Shown piece by piece: positions 1-8,630 of a stretch of 45,077 bases of DNA. The stretch spans positions 1-45,077 of the forward strand of contig CANRKD010000004.1 of assembly GCA_947631105.1 (NCBI GenBank), given 5' to 3'. Made by a program: the position numbers and the translations under genes. The stretch's first letter is position 1, and each line of letters starts with the position of its first letter. Source of the DNA: an uncultured Bacilli bacterium (GTDB taxonomy: Bacteria; Bacillota_I; Bacilli_A; RF39; UBA660). The notes under the pieces were generated by a model, which worked only from the letters and a program-made list of their open reading frames with translations, ran no database searches and had not been told where the DNA came from.

Positions 1-1107
1 AAAATATTTTTTAACCATAGAAATCGTACGATTTACTAAGTTTCCTAAAATATTCACTAAATCTCCATTAATTCGCTCAATTAATAAATCTTTAGTAAAG
101 ACTCCATCCGTGGCAAAAGGAATTTCATGTAACAAATAATAACGAACAGCATCAACACCAAATTCGTATACTAAATCATCTGCATATAACACATTTCCTT
201 TAGATTTACTCATCTTTCCATCCGCCATAATAAGCCATGGGTGACCAAATACTTGTTTTGGAAACGGTAAATCTAAACTCATTAGAAAACAAGGCCAATA
301 AATCGTATGAAAGCGAATAATATCTTTACCAATCAAATGTAAGTCTGCTGGCCAACGATATTGAAATTCTTCACTGCTACCATCCGGATCATATCCGATA
401 TTTGTAATATAGTTAGTTAAAGCATCTAACCATACATAAACTACATGTTTAGGGTCAAAATCTACTGGAATTCCCCAAGAAAAAGAAGTACGAGATACAC
501 ATAAATCTTGTAAACCGGGTTTTAAAAAATTATTAATCATTTCATTCTTACGAGATTCTGGTTGTATAAATTCTGGATGTTTTTCAATATATTCTATTAA
601 ACGATCTTGATATTTACTTAATTTAAAAAAGTATGCCTCTTCACTTTTTAATTCTACTTCTCTGCCACAATCAGGGCATTTTCCTTCTAGAAGTTGGCTT
701 TCTGTCCAAAATGATTCACACGGTGTACAATAAAGACCCTTATATTCTCCTAAATAAATATCTCCTTGATCATACATTTTTTTGAATATTTTTTTAACAA
801 TTTTTTCATGATTTAAATCAGTAGTTCTTACAAATTTATCATAACTTGTATTCATAATATCCCAAATTTCTTTAATTTGACTTGCAATTTCATCTACAAA
901 TTCTTTTGGTGTGACTCCTATTTCTTTTGCTTTTAATTCAATTTTTTCTCCATGTTCATCAGTTCCAGTTTGAAAATATACATCATATCCTTTTAAACGT
1001 TTATAACGTGCAATCGCATCTGCAAGAACAATTTCATATGTATTACCAATATGCGGTTTTCCGGATGTATAAGCAATGGCTGTTGTAATATAATATTTTT
1101 CTTTCAT
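1..1107 (-). CDS. metG: Methionyl-tRNA synthetase, N-terminal part (partial)
   Basis: This class I aminoacyl-tRNA synthetase charges tRNA-Met. The ORF track misses it because the frame runs off the left edge, so no stop codon is visible; 369 codons are present. My translation starts MKEKYYITTAIAYTSGKPHIGN, with PHIGN as the HIGH motif. A zinc knuckle follows (CTPCES then CPDCGR), and the KMSKS loop is intact in GKMSKSKGN. The anticodon-binding domain and any C-terminal tRNA-binding domain lie outside the window. The start overlaps the stop of the upstream NUDIX gene as ATGA, so the two are translationally coupled and share the Met T-box leader. Identity is certain; only the 3' end is unknown. 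Confidence 0.96.
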   Translation of the reverse strand, partial: MKEKYYITTAIAYTSGKPHIGNTYEIVLADAIARYKRLKGYDVYFQTGTDEHGEKIELKAKEIGVTPKEFVDEIASQIKEIWDIMNTSYDKFVRTTDLNHEKIVKKIFKKMYDQGDIYLGEYKGLYCTPCESFWTESQLLEGKCPDCGREVELKSEEAYFFKLSKYQDRLIEYIEKHPEFIQPESRKNEMINNFLKPGLQDLCVSRTSFSWGIPVDFDPKHVVYVWLDALTNYITNIGYDPDGSSEEFQYRWPADLHLIGKDIIRFHTIYWPCFLMSLDLPFPKQVFGHPWLIMADGKMSKSKGNVLYADDLVYEFGVDAVRYYLLHEIPFATDGVFTKDLLIERINGDLVNILGNLVNRTISMVKKYF

Positions 1108-1577
1108 TTTCTTTCCTCTTTTCTAAGTTTTTTTCGACTACTACCTTGATAAATCACTTTTTCTAAATAATTATTAATAATGGTTTTAGAAGGAATACAT
1201 AAATTATTGGGTAAATCCTCTAAAGAAAAAAAGTCATAAGAAACTTGTTCTTCTGAATGTCCTAAATTTATTTCTCCGATAAATTTATTTGCTAAAAAAC
1301 CTATAGTCACAAAATGTGCATAATTGTTTATATCATCTGCTATTGAAACTATTTCTAATTCAACAATATCTAAATTTGTTTCTTCTTTAACTTTTCTTTT
1401 TGCTGCCTCCAATAAAGTTTCTCCGTACTTTACTTTTCCTGCTGGTAAAGTCCAAGTTCCTTCAAGATGCATATCACTTTTAGCCTTATCTGGATTAGCA
1501 TTTCTTAAAAGCAACAATACTTCGTTATTTTCATTGAATAACATTACTCCAATTCCTACACCTGGCATTTCAAGCAT
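1104..1577 (-). CDS. NUDIX hydrolase, MutT-like
   Basis: This is a small (157 aa) NUDIX-fold pyrophosphohydrolase. The NUDIX box lies at about residues 47-70 (GKVKYGETLLEAAKRKVKEE). It keeps the first Gly, the Glu, the Arg and the EE metal-binding pair. It departs from the canonical REUxEExGU in two places: Lys replaces Glu after Arg, and Asn replaces the Gly near the end. The N-terminus (GVGIGVMLFNENNEVLLLLR) and LPAGKV are typical of cytosolic nucleotide-housecleaning members. Substrate cannot be told from sequence; 8-oxo-dGTP, ADP-ribose or another nucleotide is possible. The start has a strong TAGGAGG ribosome-binding site. It is the first gene after a Met T-box leader and overlaps metG by ATGA, so its expression should rise when tRNA-Met is uncharged. 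Confidence 0.88.
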   Translation of the reverse strand: MLEMPGVGIGVMLFNENNEVLLLLRNANPDKAKSDMHLEGTWTLPAGKVKYGETLLEAAKRKVKEETNLDIVELEIVSIADDINNYAHFVTIGFLANKFIGEINLGHSEEQVSYDFFSLEDLPNNLCIPSKTIINNYLEKVIYQGSSRKKLRKEERK

Positions 1578-1582
1578 TATAA

Positions 1583-1800
1583 ACCTCCTAAAAAAAGAAA
1601 AAAATCATAAACTAAGGGCGAAAAAAACCGCGGTACCACCTTAATTCATGATTTTATCATGCGCTTTAAATTCGTAACGAGAATGACTCGATTTAGTTCC
1701 AGAACCATGTTCACAAATTTTCTTTTATTTGTTTTCACCAACCACAAATTCTCTTTAAAAAAGAAAAAAAGCTACTCTTTCCTTCATCGCTAATTAAAAT
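1583..1800 (-). ncRNA. T-box leader (Met specific) upstream of NUDIX-metG
   Basis: Reading the minus strand, the T-box motif AAGGTGGTACCGCGG (about 1629-1643) is preceded by an AGAGA-type element and GGTTGGTGAAAAC in Stem I. A candidate specifier ATG (1706-1708) sits in the context GTGAACATGG. The terminator half is a long stem (AATCATGAATTAAGG pairing with CCTTAGTTTATGATT) followed by a T-run ending near 1583. A TATAAT -10 element lies at 1799-1804, just past the end of spoVT. By the known T-box mechanism, uncharged tRNA-Met would stabilise the antiterminator and switch on NUDIX-metG. The T-box and terminator are seen directly; the specifier assignment is inferred from context and fits the downstream metG. 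Confidence 0.93.
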
Positions 1801-1822
1801 TATAGTAACATAAATTCAGCTA

Positions 1823-2347
1823 CTAAGCAATATCAATTTTACTAATAATTATGTTAGATAGTAATTTTAATAAATCAAACTGATATTCTGGAATAGAACT
1901 TTCTTCTTGATACAATAAAATAAGTCCTAAACAATCAATAGAAGAAATAATAGGTAAAATCAAAAAATACCCTGTTAAACTTTCTTCTTTAAAAGTATAT
2001 GTTTCTAAACTACTTTTTGATACTGATTCTCGATTATGAATATACTTTATTAACTTTTCGCCAATATCTTGGCCTGCAACAATTGATTTTACACCAGAAT
2101 AAAGAACTTTATCTCGATCCGTAATTATAATTTTAAAATTATACGTATTATCTACAATATTAGCCAAATTTTTAACTATTTCACTATAATCTTGCATTTT
2201 AGAATATTTTTTTAATAAAATATGATCATTTTCTACAAATATTTCTAAATTTTCGCCATCTCGTATTCCTAAATTTCTTCGAATTTCTTTAGGCAAAACA
2301 ATTCTTCCTAATTCATCAATTTTTCTAATAACTCCTGTAGATTTCAA
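1823..2347 (-). CDS. spoVT: Stage V sporulation protein T, AbrB-family regulator
   Basis: SpoVT is a forespore transcription factor that tunes sigma-G genes. The N-terminal AbrB swapped-hairpin DNA-binding domain (residues 1-50; STGVIRKIDELGRIVLPKEIRRNLGI) matches the SpoVT start very closely. The rest (about 55-174) is the GAF-like sensor domain. Length 174 aa matches the usual ~178. The start codon is TTG, with GAGGAG upstream at a rather long spacing. In B. subtilis spoVT lies directly after pth-fin-mfd; here a two-gene insertion (zinc-ribbon and XRE) separates it from mfd. An AbrB or Abh paralogue is the alternative, but those lack the GAF domain. Confidence 0.9.
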   Translation of the reverse strand: MKSTGVIRKIDELGRIVLPKEIRRNLGIRDGENLEIFVENDHILLKKYSKMQDYSEIVKNLANIVDNTYNFKIIITDRDKVLYSGVKSIVAGQDIGEKLIKYIHNRESVSKSSLETYTFKEESLTGYFLILPIISSIDCLGLILLYQEESSIPEYQFDLLKLLSNIIISKIDIA

Positions 2348-2436
2348 AAGAAAACCAACTCCTCTGTTTTTTAGTTTGAGTAAAGTTGATTTTTTTATTC
2401 GAAAATATTTATAAAAATACTGTATTTTGACAACAA

Positions 2437-3000
2437 TTAATTTTCTATAATTTCTTCTACATCTAAATAATATCCTAAAACTTCGCCAACATCCGTGATT
2501 TTTCCTTTAACAATTATGTCTTGATCTTTTTTTAATGTTTTTAATTTTTCTTTTTGATCATTATTTTTAATATCACAATGTATTCCTAATATATCCCACT
2601 CATCTGTTGAGGACATTAAAGAAAAATACTTCATATCAGAATCAATAGTTCCTAATTTCCCACTAATTTCAACATATTTTTTATAATATTTTTCTTTTGC
2701 ATTAGCGGCATTACTTTCTAAATCTTCATCTAAATCATCTTTAGTAACTTTCATATATTCTTTTATTTCTTCTTTATCTTCTTGATTAGTAAATGTCTCC
2801 TCAGTCTTAACTATAGAAGAACTTTCAGATTCAGAACTTTCATTACTAACACTATTAATAACTATACAAACAAACAAAAATATTAATATAAGTGCTAATT
2901 TAGAAAATTGTTGCTTTGAACCACATTTTGGACAAACTTTTGCACTTTTATTAATTTCTTCTTTACATTTTTTACAAATTTTAGACTTTTCTTTATTCAT
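2437..3000 (-). CDS. Membrane-anchored zinc-ribbon protein with OB-fold-like domain
   Basis: The protein has 187 aa. An N-terminal zinc ribbon (CKKCKEE...CPKCGSK, residues 9-28) is followed by one hydrophobic transmembrane segment (about 35-50), a Ser/Glu-rich linker, and a C-terminal domain (about 85-187). That domain contains VEISGKLGTID and IIVKGKITDVGE, which resemble the tRNA_anti-like OB-fold seen in Firmicutes membrane proteins. Function is unknown. The topology predicts the ribbon in the cytoplasm and the OB-like domain outside. An extended -10 (TGGTATAAT) and AAAGGAG ribosome-binding site lie upstream. It diverges from the XRE gene and has no counterpart in the B. subtilis spoVT-mfd interval. 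Confidence 0.72.
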   Translation of the reverse strand: MNKEKSKICKKCKEEINKSAKVCPKCGSKQQFSKLALILIFLFVCIVINSVSNESSESESSSIVKTEETFTNQEDKEEIKEYMKVTKDDLDEDLESNAANAKEKYYKKYVEISGKLGTIDSDMKYFSLMSSTDEWDILGIHCDIKNNDQKEKLKTLKKDQDIIVKGKITDVGEVLGYYLDVEEIIEN

Positions 3001-3095
3001 TATTTTCTCCTTTCCAAAACAATTATACCATCAAAACTTCATACAGACGACATATTTTTTGAAAAAATTATGGAATAATTCTTAAAAGAAAGAAA

Positions 3096-3347
3096 GTGAA
3101 TCCTTTGAACAGTCGATATTCTAAAGAAAATTTATCTTTAATGGTAAGAAAAAATATAAGAAAATATAGACTTATGAGAAAATACACACTTCAAGAATTA
3201 GCAGATTTAACTGGATTAACTCACGGATATGTCAGAGATCTAGAATGTTTATCAATCGATAAGACTCCATTATTAGAAACAATAGGTAAATTTGCTGATG
3301 CTTTAGAAATAGATATAAGACAATTATTTGATGATATAAAAAATTAG
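3096..3347 (+). CDS. Small XRE-family HTH regulator
   Basis: This 83-residue protein is essentially one Cro/C1-type helix-turn-helix (about residues 17-75; LQELADLTGLTHGYVRDLE), without a sensor domain. It starts at GTG behind a purine-rich AAAGAAAG stretch. It is divergent from the zinc-ribbon membrane protein, so it may regulate that gene or itself. It is convergent with mfd, the two stop codons being only 13 bp apart, and it is one of two genes in the window that oppose fork movement. Target genes are not visible from sequence. Confidence 0.8.
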   Translation: MNPLNSRYSKENLSLMVRKNIRKYRLMRKYTLQELADLTGLTHGYVRDLECLSIDKTPLLETIGKFADALEIDIRQLFDDIKN

Positions 3348-3380
3348 AAGATGTTGTTTTTTAATTCTTAACATCTTCTA
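3338..3380 (-). terminator. Terminator at the mfd 3' end, shared hairpin with the XRE gene
   Basis: A perfect 12-bp inverted repeat (TTAGAAGATGTT / AACATCTTCTAA, loop 13 nt) spans both stop codons of the convergent XRE and mfd genes. On the minus strand the stem is followed directly by TTTTTT, which makes a good intrinsic terminator for the long tadA-mfd operon. On the plus strand there is no clean T-run, so XRE termination is less certain. The last codons of mfd are part of the stem. Confidence 0.8.
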
Positions 3381-6300
3381 AATCTTTTAAAATAATTTCT
3401 AATAAAGGTACAATAGAGTATAAAAAATGTTTATCATTAGTTCTTAAATTTAGAGTAATTACTATCCTTTTATTAACATATTTAAATTTAAAATTAGGAT
3501 TAATATTATAGGATTCTAAAAATAATTTATCTCCTTTTATTAAATTGGAATATTTTTCTGGAATTTCAATTTCAATAGATCGTTCACTTTGATGAACATT
3601 AGTTATTTCTAAACTTTTTGCCAGTTTTTCAAACCATTCTTCATACATATAAATTTCCATATCTTCAGTAATTCTACCAAACCTATCTTCTAAAATACGT
3701 TTAATTCTTTGTAATGACTCTTTATTTTCTACTTCATTTATCAGTTGATGAATTTCTATTTTCACTTCTTCATCACTTACATAATCATCACTAATATGAG
3801 TACTTACATTTATTAAAGATTTTGTATCATTATCTTCTTCTTCAACTTGTTCTCCATTTAAACGCCTAATTTCTTCATCAATCATTTGCATATAAAGAGA
3901 AATACCAACAGAATCTACAAACCCTGCCTGTTCACTACCTAAAATATCTCCAGCACCTCTTAAAGACAAATCACGCATAGCAATACGATAGCCACTACCA
4001 AGCTCAGTAAAATCTTTAATTGCTTGTAAACGTTTAACAGCAATATCATTTAAAACTTTTTTCTTATCATATAATAAATATGCATATGCAATACGATCGC
4101 TTCTTCCTACTCTACCTCGCAATTGATACAATTGACTTAATCCAAAATGATCAGCATCATAAATAATTAAAGTATTTGCATTAGGAATATCTATACCAGT
4201 TTCAATAATAGTTGTACATACTAAAATATCAAATTCTTGATTTATAAATGCCTCCATTATTGAATCTAATTCTTTTTTAGTCATTTGGCCATGAGCAAAA
4301 TTAATATTAGCTTCCGGAATCATTAAACGTACGCGATTGCAAAATTCTTCAATAAAAGCTACTTTATTATACAAAATAAATATTTGTCCTTTACGAGATA
4401 ATTCTTTATAAATTGCATCTTTAACTATCAAATCGTTCTCACTAGTAACATAAGTTTGAACAGGATAACGATTTATAGGAGCTGTATCAATAATAGATAA
4501 ATCTCTTAATCCACTCATCGCCATTTTTAAAGTTCGAGGAATAGGTGTTGCAGATAAAGTTAAAACATTAACATCATTTTTAAATTCTTTAATTTTTTCT
4601 TTATGGGTTACACCAAAACGTTGCTCCTCATCTACAACAAGTAATCCTAAATCTTTACAATGAATATCATTACTTAACAAGCGATGTGTTCCGAAAAGAA
4701 TATCTATTTTACCACTTTTTAAATCTTCTAAAATTTTTTTTGTTTCTTTTTGAGAAGTAAAACGATTCAATAAGGCAATTACTATAGGATAAGAAGAAAA
4801 ACGTTTTAAAGCTGAAGTATATTGTTGTTTAGATAAAATAGTGGTTGGACATAAATACAATACTTGCTTATTATTTAAAACTGTTTTAAATACAGCCCGA
4901 AATGCTACTTCTGTTTTTCCAAATCCAACATCCCCGCACAATAAACGATCCATTGGAATTTGACTACGTAAATCTGACTGAACTTCTTCTATAGCTCGAA
5001 GTTGATCCTTCGTTTCTACATACGGAAATTCTGTTGCAAACACTTCTTCTTCAGGATAATCAATATAAGAAACTCCTTTTGTATTACTTCGAATAGCATA
5101 CAATTTCATTAGTTCTTCTGAAATATCTCGAATTTTCTTTTGAACTTGTCTTTTCTTAATTTCCCAAGCAGTACTATTTAATTTATTAATTTTTGGTTTA
5201 AGACCATCATTATCTGTATATTTAAAAATAGTATTAATTTTCTCTACTGGAATATATACTTTATCACTTCCATAATAATTAATTTGAATAAAATCTTTCA
5301 TTAAACCTTTTTGATTTAAAGTAACGACGCCATTATAAATTCCTATTCCATGACTTCGGTGAACTACATAATCTCCAAGTTTTAAATTATTAACAGAATT
5401 TACTTTTTTTCCTATTTTTAATGTATTACGATACTTAATTTGAACATTTTTTACTTCATCTATATCATATTCCGATAATACTACTAAATTATTAATTTCA
5501 AAACCACGGTTTAATCGTTTCATAATAATCGTTACTCCATTTTCAACTGGAGTATCTTTTAAAAGAGCATTAGGAAATAATGTCATAATATGCTTTTTCT
5601 GAGACTCCTTAGATAAACAAAAAACCACCGATTTTTTATTGATTAACCATAAATGCACTTTATCTTTTAACAATTCATAATTTCCTCTAAAATTATCAAT
5701 ATCTAAAGATATAAAACGTTTTAAAGGATAAGAAGAATTAGATAAATTATTTAAATGATCTAAAAATATTAATTTATTTGAAAACATTTCCTCCAATGTA
5801 AACATATACTTTTCTTCAATAGAAATATTATTTGTCTCTTTATATTCTAAAATATCTTCACACATTTTTTTATAACCAGCTTCTATTTGCTCATAATCCT
5901 TAAATATTATTATAGGATCATTTAAATAACTTAATAGAGAGCTATGTTCCCTATTGATTACTTCTTTATAAGGATAAATAGTAAATTTAGAGATATTTTG
6001 AAGTGATAATTGACTATTTTCATCAAAATAACGAATAGATTCAATAATATCCCCAAAAAATTCTATCCGAATTGGATGATCCTCATCAATAGGAAAAATA
6101 TCTAATATAAATCCTCGAACAGCATAATCACCTGTAGATGTTACTATGCTATCTCTTTTATAGCCAAATTCATCGAGTAGTGTTATAATTTCTTCACGAT
6201 TTATGGAATGATTTATTATTAAATTTAATTCTTGTTTCTCCTTTTTTGAAGGCAAAAATTTCAAATAACCCGACAAATTGGTTACTACTATGTGCGGTTC

Positions 6301-6588
6301 TTTTTGTAGTAAACGTAATGTCTCTAATCTTTTTACTTGCAAATCAGGAGATTGTGCCAATGCTACACTTGATAAAAAATCATCCATTGGAAAAAGAAGT
6401 ACATCATTTGTATATGTACTTAACAAAGAAAATAATTTATTACACTCAAATAAAGAATTAGTAACCACTAATAAATTATCTTTATATGAAGTAAACATCT
6501 TTAAAATATATTGTACATTTAATTCCTCAGTTAAACCAGTTATTCGTAGATTCAAATCTTTAGGAAAATTTTGCCATAACCATTTCAT
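3361..6588 (-). CDS. mfd: Transcription-repair coupling factor
   Basis: Mfd is the ATP-dependent translocase that removes stalled RNA polymerase and recruits UvrA. Visible parts of the 1075-aa protein: UvrB-like N-terminal modules (1-350), the RNA-polymerase-interacting CarD-like domain near 400-470 (KLGDYVVHRSHGIGIY), and the Walker A motif GDVGFGKTE at about 552-560. The DEEQRFG helicase motif is near 653, a second RecA lobe carries RGRVGRSDR, and the TRCF C-terminal domain closes the protein. It is somewhat shorter than the usual ~1150-1180 aa. Its ATG overlaps the pth stop (ATGA), so it is the last gene of a tightly coupled operon. B. subtilis has fin between pth and mfd; fin is absent here. 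Confidence 0.97.
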   Translation of the reverse strand: MKWLWQNFPKDLNLRITGLTEELNVQYILKMFTSYKDNLLVVTNSLFECNKLFSLLSTYTNDVLLFPMDDFLSSVALAQSPDLQVKRLETLRLLQKEPHIVVTNLSGYLKFLPSKKEKQELNLIINHSINREEIITLLDEFGYKRDSIVTSTGDYAVRGFILDIFPIDEDHPIRIEFFGDIIESIRYFDENSQLSLQNISKFTIYPYKEVINREHSSLLSYLNDPIIIFKDYEQIEAGYKKMCEDILEYKETNNISIEEKYMFTLEEMFSNKLIFLDHLNNLSNSSYPLKRFISLDIDNFRGNYELLKDKVHLWLINKKSVVFCLSKESQKKHIMTLFPNALLKDTPVENGVTIIMKRLNRGFEINNLVVLSEYDIDEVKNVQIKYRNTLKIGKKVNSVNNLKLGDYVVHRSHGIGIYNGVVTLNQKGLMKDFIQINYYGSDKVYIPVEKINTIFKYTDNDGLKPKINKLNSTAWEIKKRQVQKKIRDISEELMKLYAIRSNTKGVSYIDYPEEEVFATEFPYVETKDQLRAIEEVQSDLRSQIPMDRLLCGDVGFGKTEVAFRAVFKTVLNNKQVLYLCPTTILSKQQYTSALKRFSSYPIVIALLNRFTSQKETKKILEDLKSGKIDILFGTHRLLSNDIHCKDLGLLVVDEEQRFGVTHKEKIKEFKNDVNVLTLSATPIPRTLKMAMSGLRDLSIIDTAPINRYPVQTYVTSENDLIVKDAIYKELSRKGQIFILYNKVAFIEEFCNRVRLMIPEANINFAHGQMTKKELDSIMEAFINQEFDILVCTTIIETGIDIPNANTLIIYDADHFGLSQLYQLRGRVGRSDRIAYAYLLYDKKKVLNDIAVKRLQAIKDFTELGSGYRIAMRDLSLRGAGDILGSEQAGFVDSVGISLYMQMIDEEIRRLNGEQVEEEDNDTKSLINVSTHISDDYVSDEEVKIEIHQLINEVENKESLQRIKRILEDRFGRITEDMEIYMYEEWFEKLAKSLEITNVHQSERSIEIEIPEKYSNLIKGDKLFLESYNINPNFKFKYVNKRIVITLNLRTNDKHFLYSIVPLLEIILKDLEDVKN

Positions 6589-7142
6589 AATTTATCCCTA
6601 CTTTGATAATAATTAACAGTTTTATCAAATCCATCTTTTATAAAAGAAGAAATAATATTAAAATATAAATCCATATGATTATCTATATATTCTCTTTCTT
6701 CTTTTGTAAATTTACCTAACACATAATTTATAGTATCTCCAGATTTTGAATGAGAAATACCAATTTTCAATCGACAAAAAGATTGCGTTTTTAAATATTG
6801 AATTATAGACTTTATGCCATTATGTCCACCAGAAGAACTATTTACTTTTAATTTAAAAGTTTGAAAAGGCAAATCCATATCATCATGAATAATTAAAATA
6901 TCTTCAGGAGATATATTATAAAAATTAACTGCTTGAGAAACAGATATGCCGGAATTATTCATATAAGTTAATGGTTTTAGAAACAATACTTTCTCTCCAT
7001 CAATAGATTGAATTTGATACATTCCTTCAAACTTATTTTTCCACTCATTTTTTAAAAAAGAGTCTAAAATCATAAATCCAATATTATGCCTTGTATTCTC
7101 ATACTCTTTTCCCGGATTCCCTAAACCTACTATTAATTTCAT
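6585..7142 (-). CDS. pth: Peptidyl-tRNA hydrolase
   Basis: Pth releases peptides from peptidyl-tRNA that has dropped off the ribosome. The 185-aa protein carries the full signature: KLIVGLGNPGKEYENTRHNIGF with the catalytic His at about residue 19, then DDMDLPFQTFKLKVNSSSGGHNGIKSI with the conserved Asp and GGHNG. Length fits the family. The start has GGGAGTGATC upstream, and its stop overlaps the mfd start. In B. subtilis this gene is spoVC and sits at the same locus. Confidence 0.97.
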   Translation of the reverse strand: MKLIVGLGNPGKEYENTRHNIGFMILDSFLKNEWKNKFEGMYQIQSIDGEKVLFLKPLTYMNNSGISVSQAVNFYNISPEDILIIHDDMDLPFQTFKLKVNSSSGGHNGIKSIIQYLKTQSFCRLKIGISHSKSGDTINYVLGKFTKEEREYIDNHMDLYFNIISSFIKDGFDKTVNYYQSRDKL

Positions 7143-7146
7143 ATGA

Positions 7147-7854
7147 TCACTCCCTAAAAATATTTTTAAAAGATTTATTATTTTCTATAAATAATGGAGG
7201 CAAAACTTTTAAACCATTTTTTGCTCCTTTTACACATTTGATCAAAACTATAATAGCATCTTTATCATTTTTTGTATAAACAAATTGTATTTTTTTAGCT
7301 ACAATGTTATATTTTTCACATAAATATAATATTTCTTCTAATCGTTGAGGAATATGAACTAAAAAAAAACTCCCCTTATTTTTAAGAGCATAATTTGCAG
7401 TATTAAATAATTGCTCTAAGGTTAATAATAATTCATGCCTTGCTATAGCCTTAGTGACATTATTATTAATTTTAGAGTTTTTTACATATTTAAAATATGG
7501 CGGATTTACTACAATTATATCAAAATTATTTCCCGGGAAATAATTTTTTATATTTTTTATATCATCATTAATAATATTAATCTGATTTTCTTTATGATTC
7601 ACAATAATTGATTCTTTTGCCAATTGATAAATTTTTTTTTGAATTTCAAAAGAAACAATGCTATTTGAATAATAATAAGACAAAATTAGAGAAACAGCAG
7701 CATTGCCACTACAAAGTTCTAAAATAGAATCTGATTTATGCACATTATCCACAAATTCTGCTAATAAAATAGAATCTAAAGAAAATTTAAATGAATTATC
7801 ATCCTGAAAAATTTTATAGTTTTCATAATCATACAAATCATTTAACTTCTTCAT
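7147..7854 (-). CDS. yabB: tRNA1(Val) A37 N6-methyltransferase-like protein (YabB family)
   Basis: This is a class I SAM-dependent methyltransferase of 235 aa. The SAM-binding motif is ILELCSGNAAVSLILSY (about residues 44-60) and the catalytic N6-adenine motif is NPPYF (about 117-121). By family (TrmN6/YabB) it probably modifies adenine in a tRNA. It starts inside the last codons of ricT and is four bases from pth, so it is operon-embedded. The codons for NYFPGNN in this gene contain a perfect Noc-binding palindrome. Exact tRNA substrate is inference. Confidence 0.87.
   Translation of the reverse strand: MKKLNDLYDYENYKIFQDDNSFKFSLDSILLAEFVDNVHKSDSILELCSGNAAVSLILSYYYSNSIVSFEIQKKIYQLAKESIIVNHKENQINIINDDIKNIKNYFPGNNFDIIVVNPPYFKYVKNSKINNNVTKAIARHELLLTLEQLFNTANYALKNKGSFFLVHIPQRLEEILYLCEKYNIVAKKIQFVYTKNDKDAIIVLIKCVKGAKNGLKVLPPLFIENNKSFKNIFRE
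7522..7547. promoter_or_regulatory. Noc-binding site (NBS) inside yabB
   Basis: The core ATTTCCCGGGAAAT (7528-7541) is exactly the published Noc-binding consensus and sits in a 26-bp perfect palindrome. A noc gene with matching specificity residues is in the same window at 28139. The same 24-bp palindrome recurs at 24112-24135. Confidence 0.85.
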
Positions 7855-8629
7855 TTTTTAAATCAATCTCCACTATTTCATTTCCTATATCTACTTTAAT
7901 TTTACGATTTAATATATCTACAAATACAACTTTACCTTCTATTTCATCATATTTTACTTTGGAACCAACATTAGGTATTCCTTTACGAGATTCAAAATAG
8001 TTAGCATCCTCATATGCTAAACAACACAATAATCTACCACAAACTCCATTAATTTTTGTTGGATTTAAAGCTAAATTCTGATTTTTAGCCATATTCATTG
8101 TAACAGATTCCAATGTTTTTAAAAAAGAACTACAACATAAATTTCTACCACATTGACCAATTCCACCCACTGAACAAGCCTTATCACGTGCACCTATTTG
8201 ACGTAACTCAATACGGGTTTTATATAAACTAGCTAACTTTTTCGTTAATTCTCTAAAATCCACCCTTTCATCGGCAGTAAATTGAAATAAAAGTTGTTTT
8301 CTATCAAACGTGTATGCGGATGATAAAAATTTCATTTCTAATCCTAATTCTTTTGACAAAATTTCTGCTGTTTTTAATGCTTGATCAGCTTCTTTTAAAT
8401 TTTTTAAATATAATTGATAATCTTTTTTGGAAGCTACACGAATAATTTTTTTAATATTTTCAGGCAATTCTTTAACTTCAGATTCTTTTATTTTTTCAAC
8501 AACTTGACCATATTGTAAACCTTTTTCAGTTTCTACAATAACATTCAAATTCAAATTTATATCCATATCTTCCGCATTAAAATAATATATTTTTCCACTA
8601 TTACTAAATTTTACTCCATATAAATTCAT
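7838..8629 (-). CDS. ricT: PSP1-domain protein RicT (YaaT)
   Basis: RicT/YaaT is a component of the Y-complex (RicA-RicF-RicT), which in B. subtilis speeds up phosphorelay activation of Spo0A and RNase Y-dependent mRNA maturation. The 263-aa PSP1 protein has the diagnostic cysteine clusters CSVGGIGQCGRNLCCSS and GVCGRLLCCLAYE (about residues 152-205), which bind Fe-S clusters in the family. It lies directly downstream of holB, as in B. subtilis, and overlaps yabB by 17 bp. No ricA or ricF is in the window. Confidence 0.94.
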   Translation of the reverse strand: MNLYGVKFSNSGKIYYFNAEDMDINLNLNVIVETEKGLQYGQVVEKIKESEVKELPENIKKIIRVASKKDYQLYLKNLKEADQALKTAEILSKELGLEMKFLSSAYTFDRKQLLFQFTADERVDFRELTKKLASLYKTRIELRQIGARDKACSVGGIGQCGRNLCCSSFLKTLESVTMNMAKNQNLALNPTKINGVCGRLLCCLAYEDANYFESRKGIPNVGSKVKYDEIEGKVVFVDILNRKIKVDIGNEIVEIDLKNEEVK

Positions 8630-8630
8630 A

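Noticed and set aside
1324-1644. Plus-strand 106-aa ORF
   Set aside because: It is antisense to the NUDIX gene and runs into the T-box terminator; no ribosome-binding site or plausible protein features.
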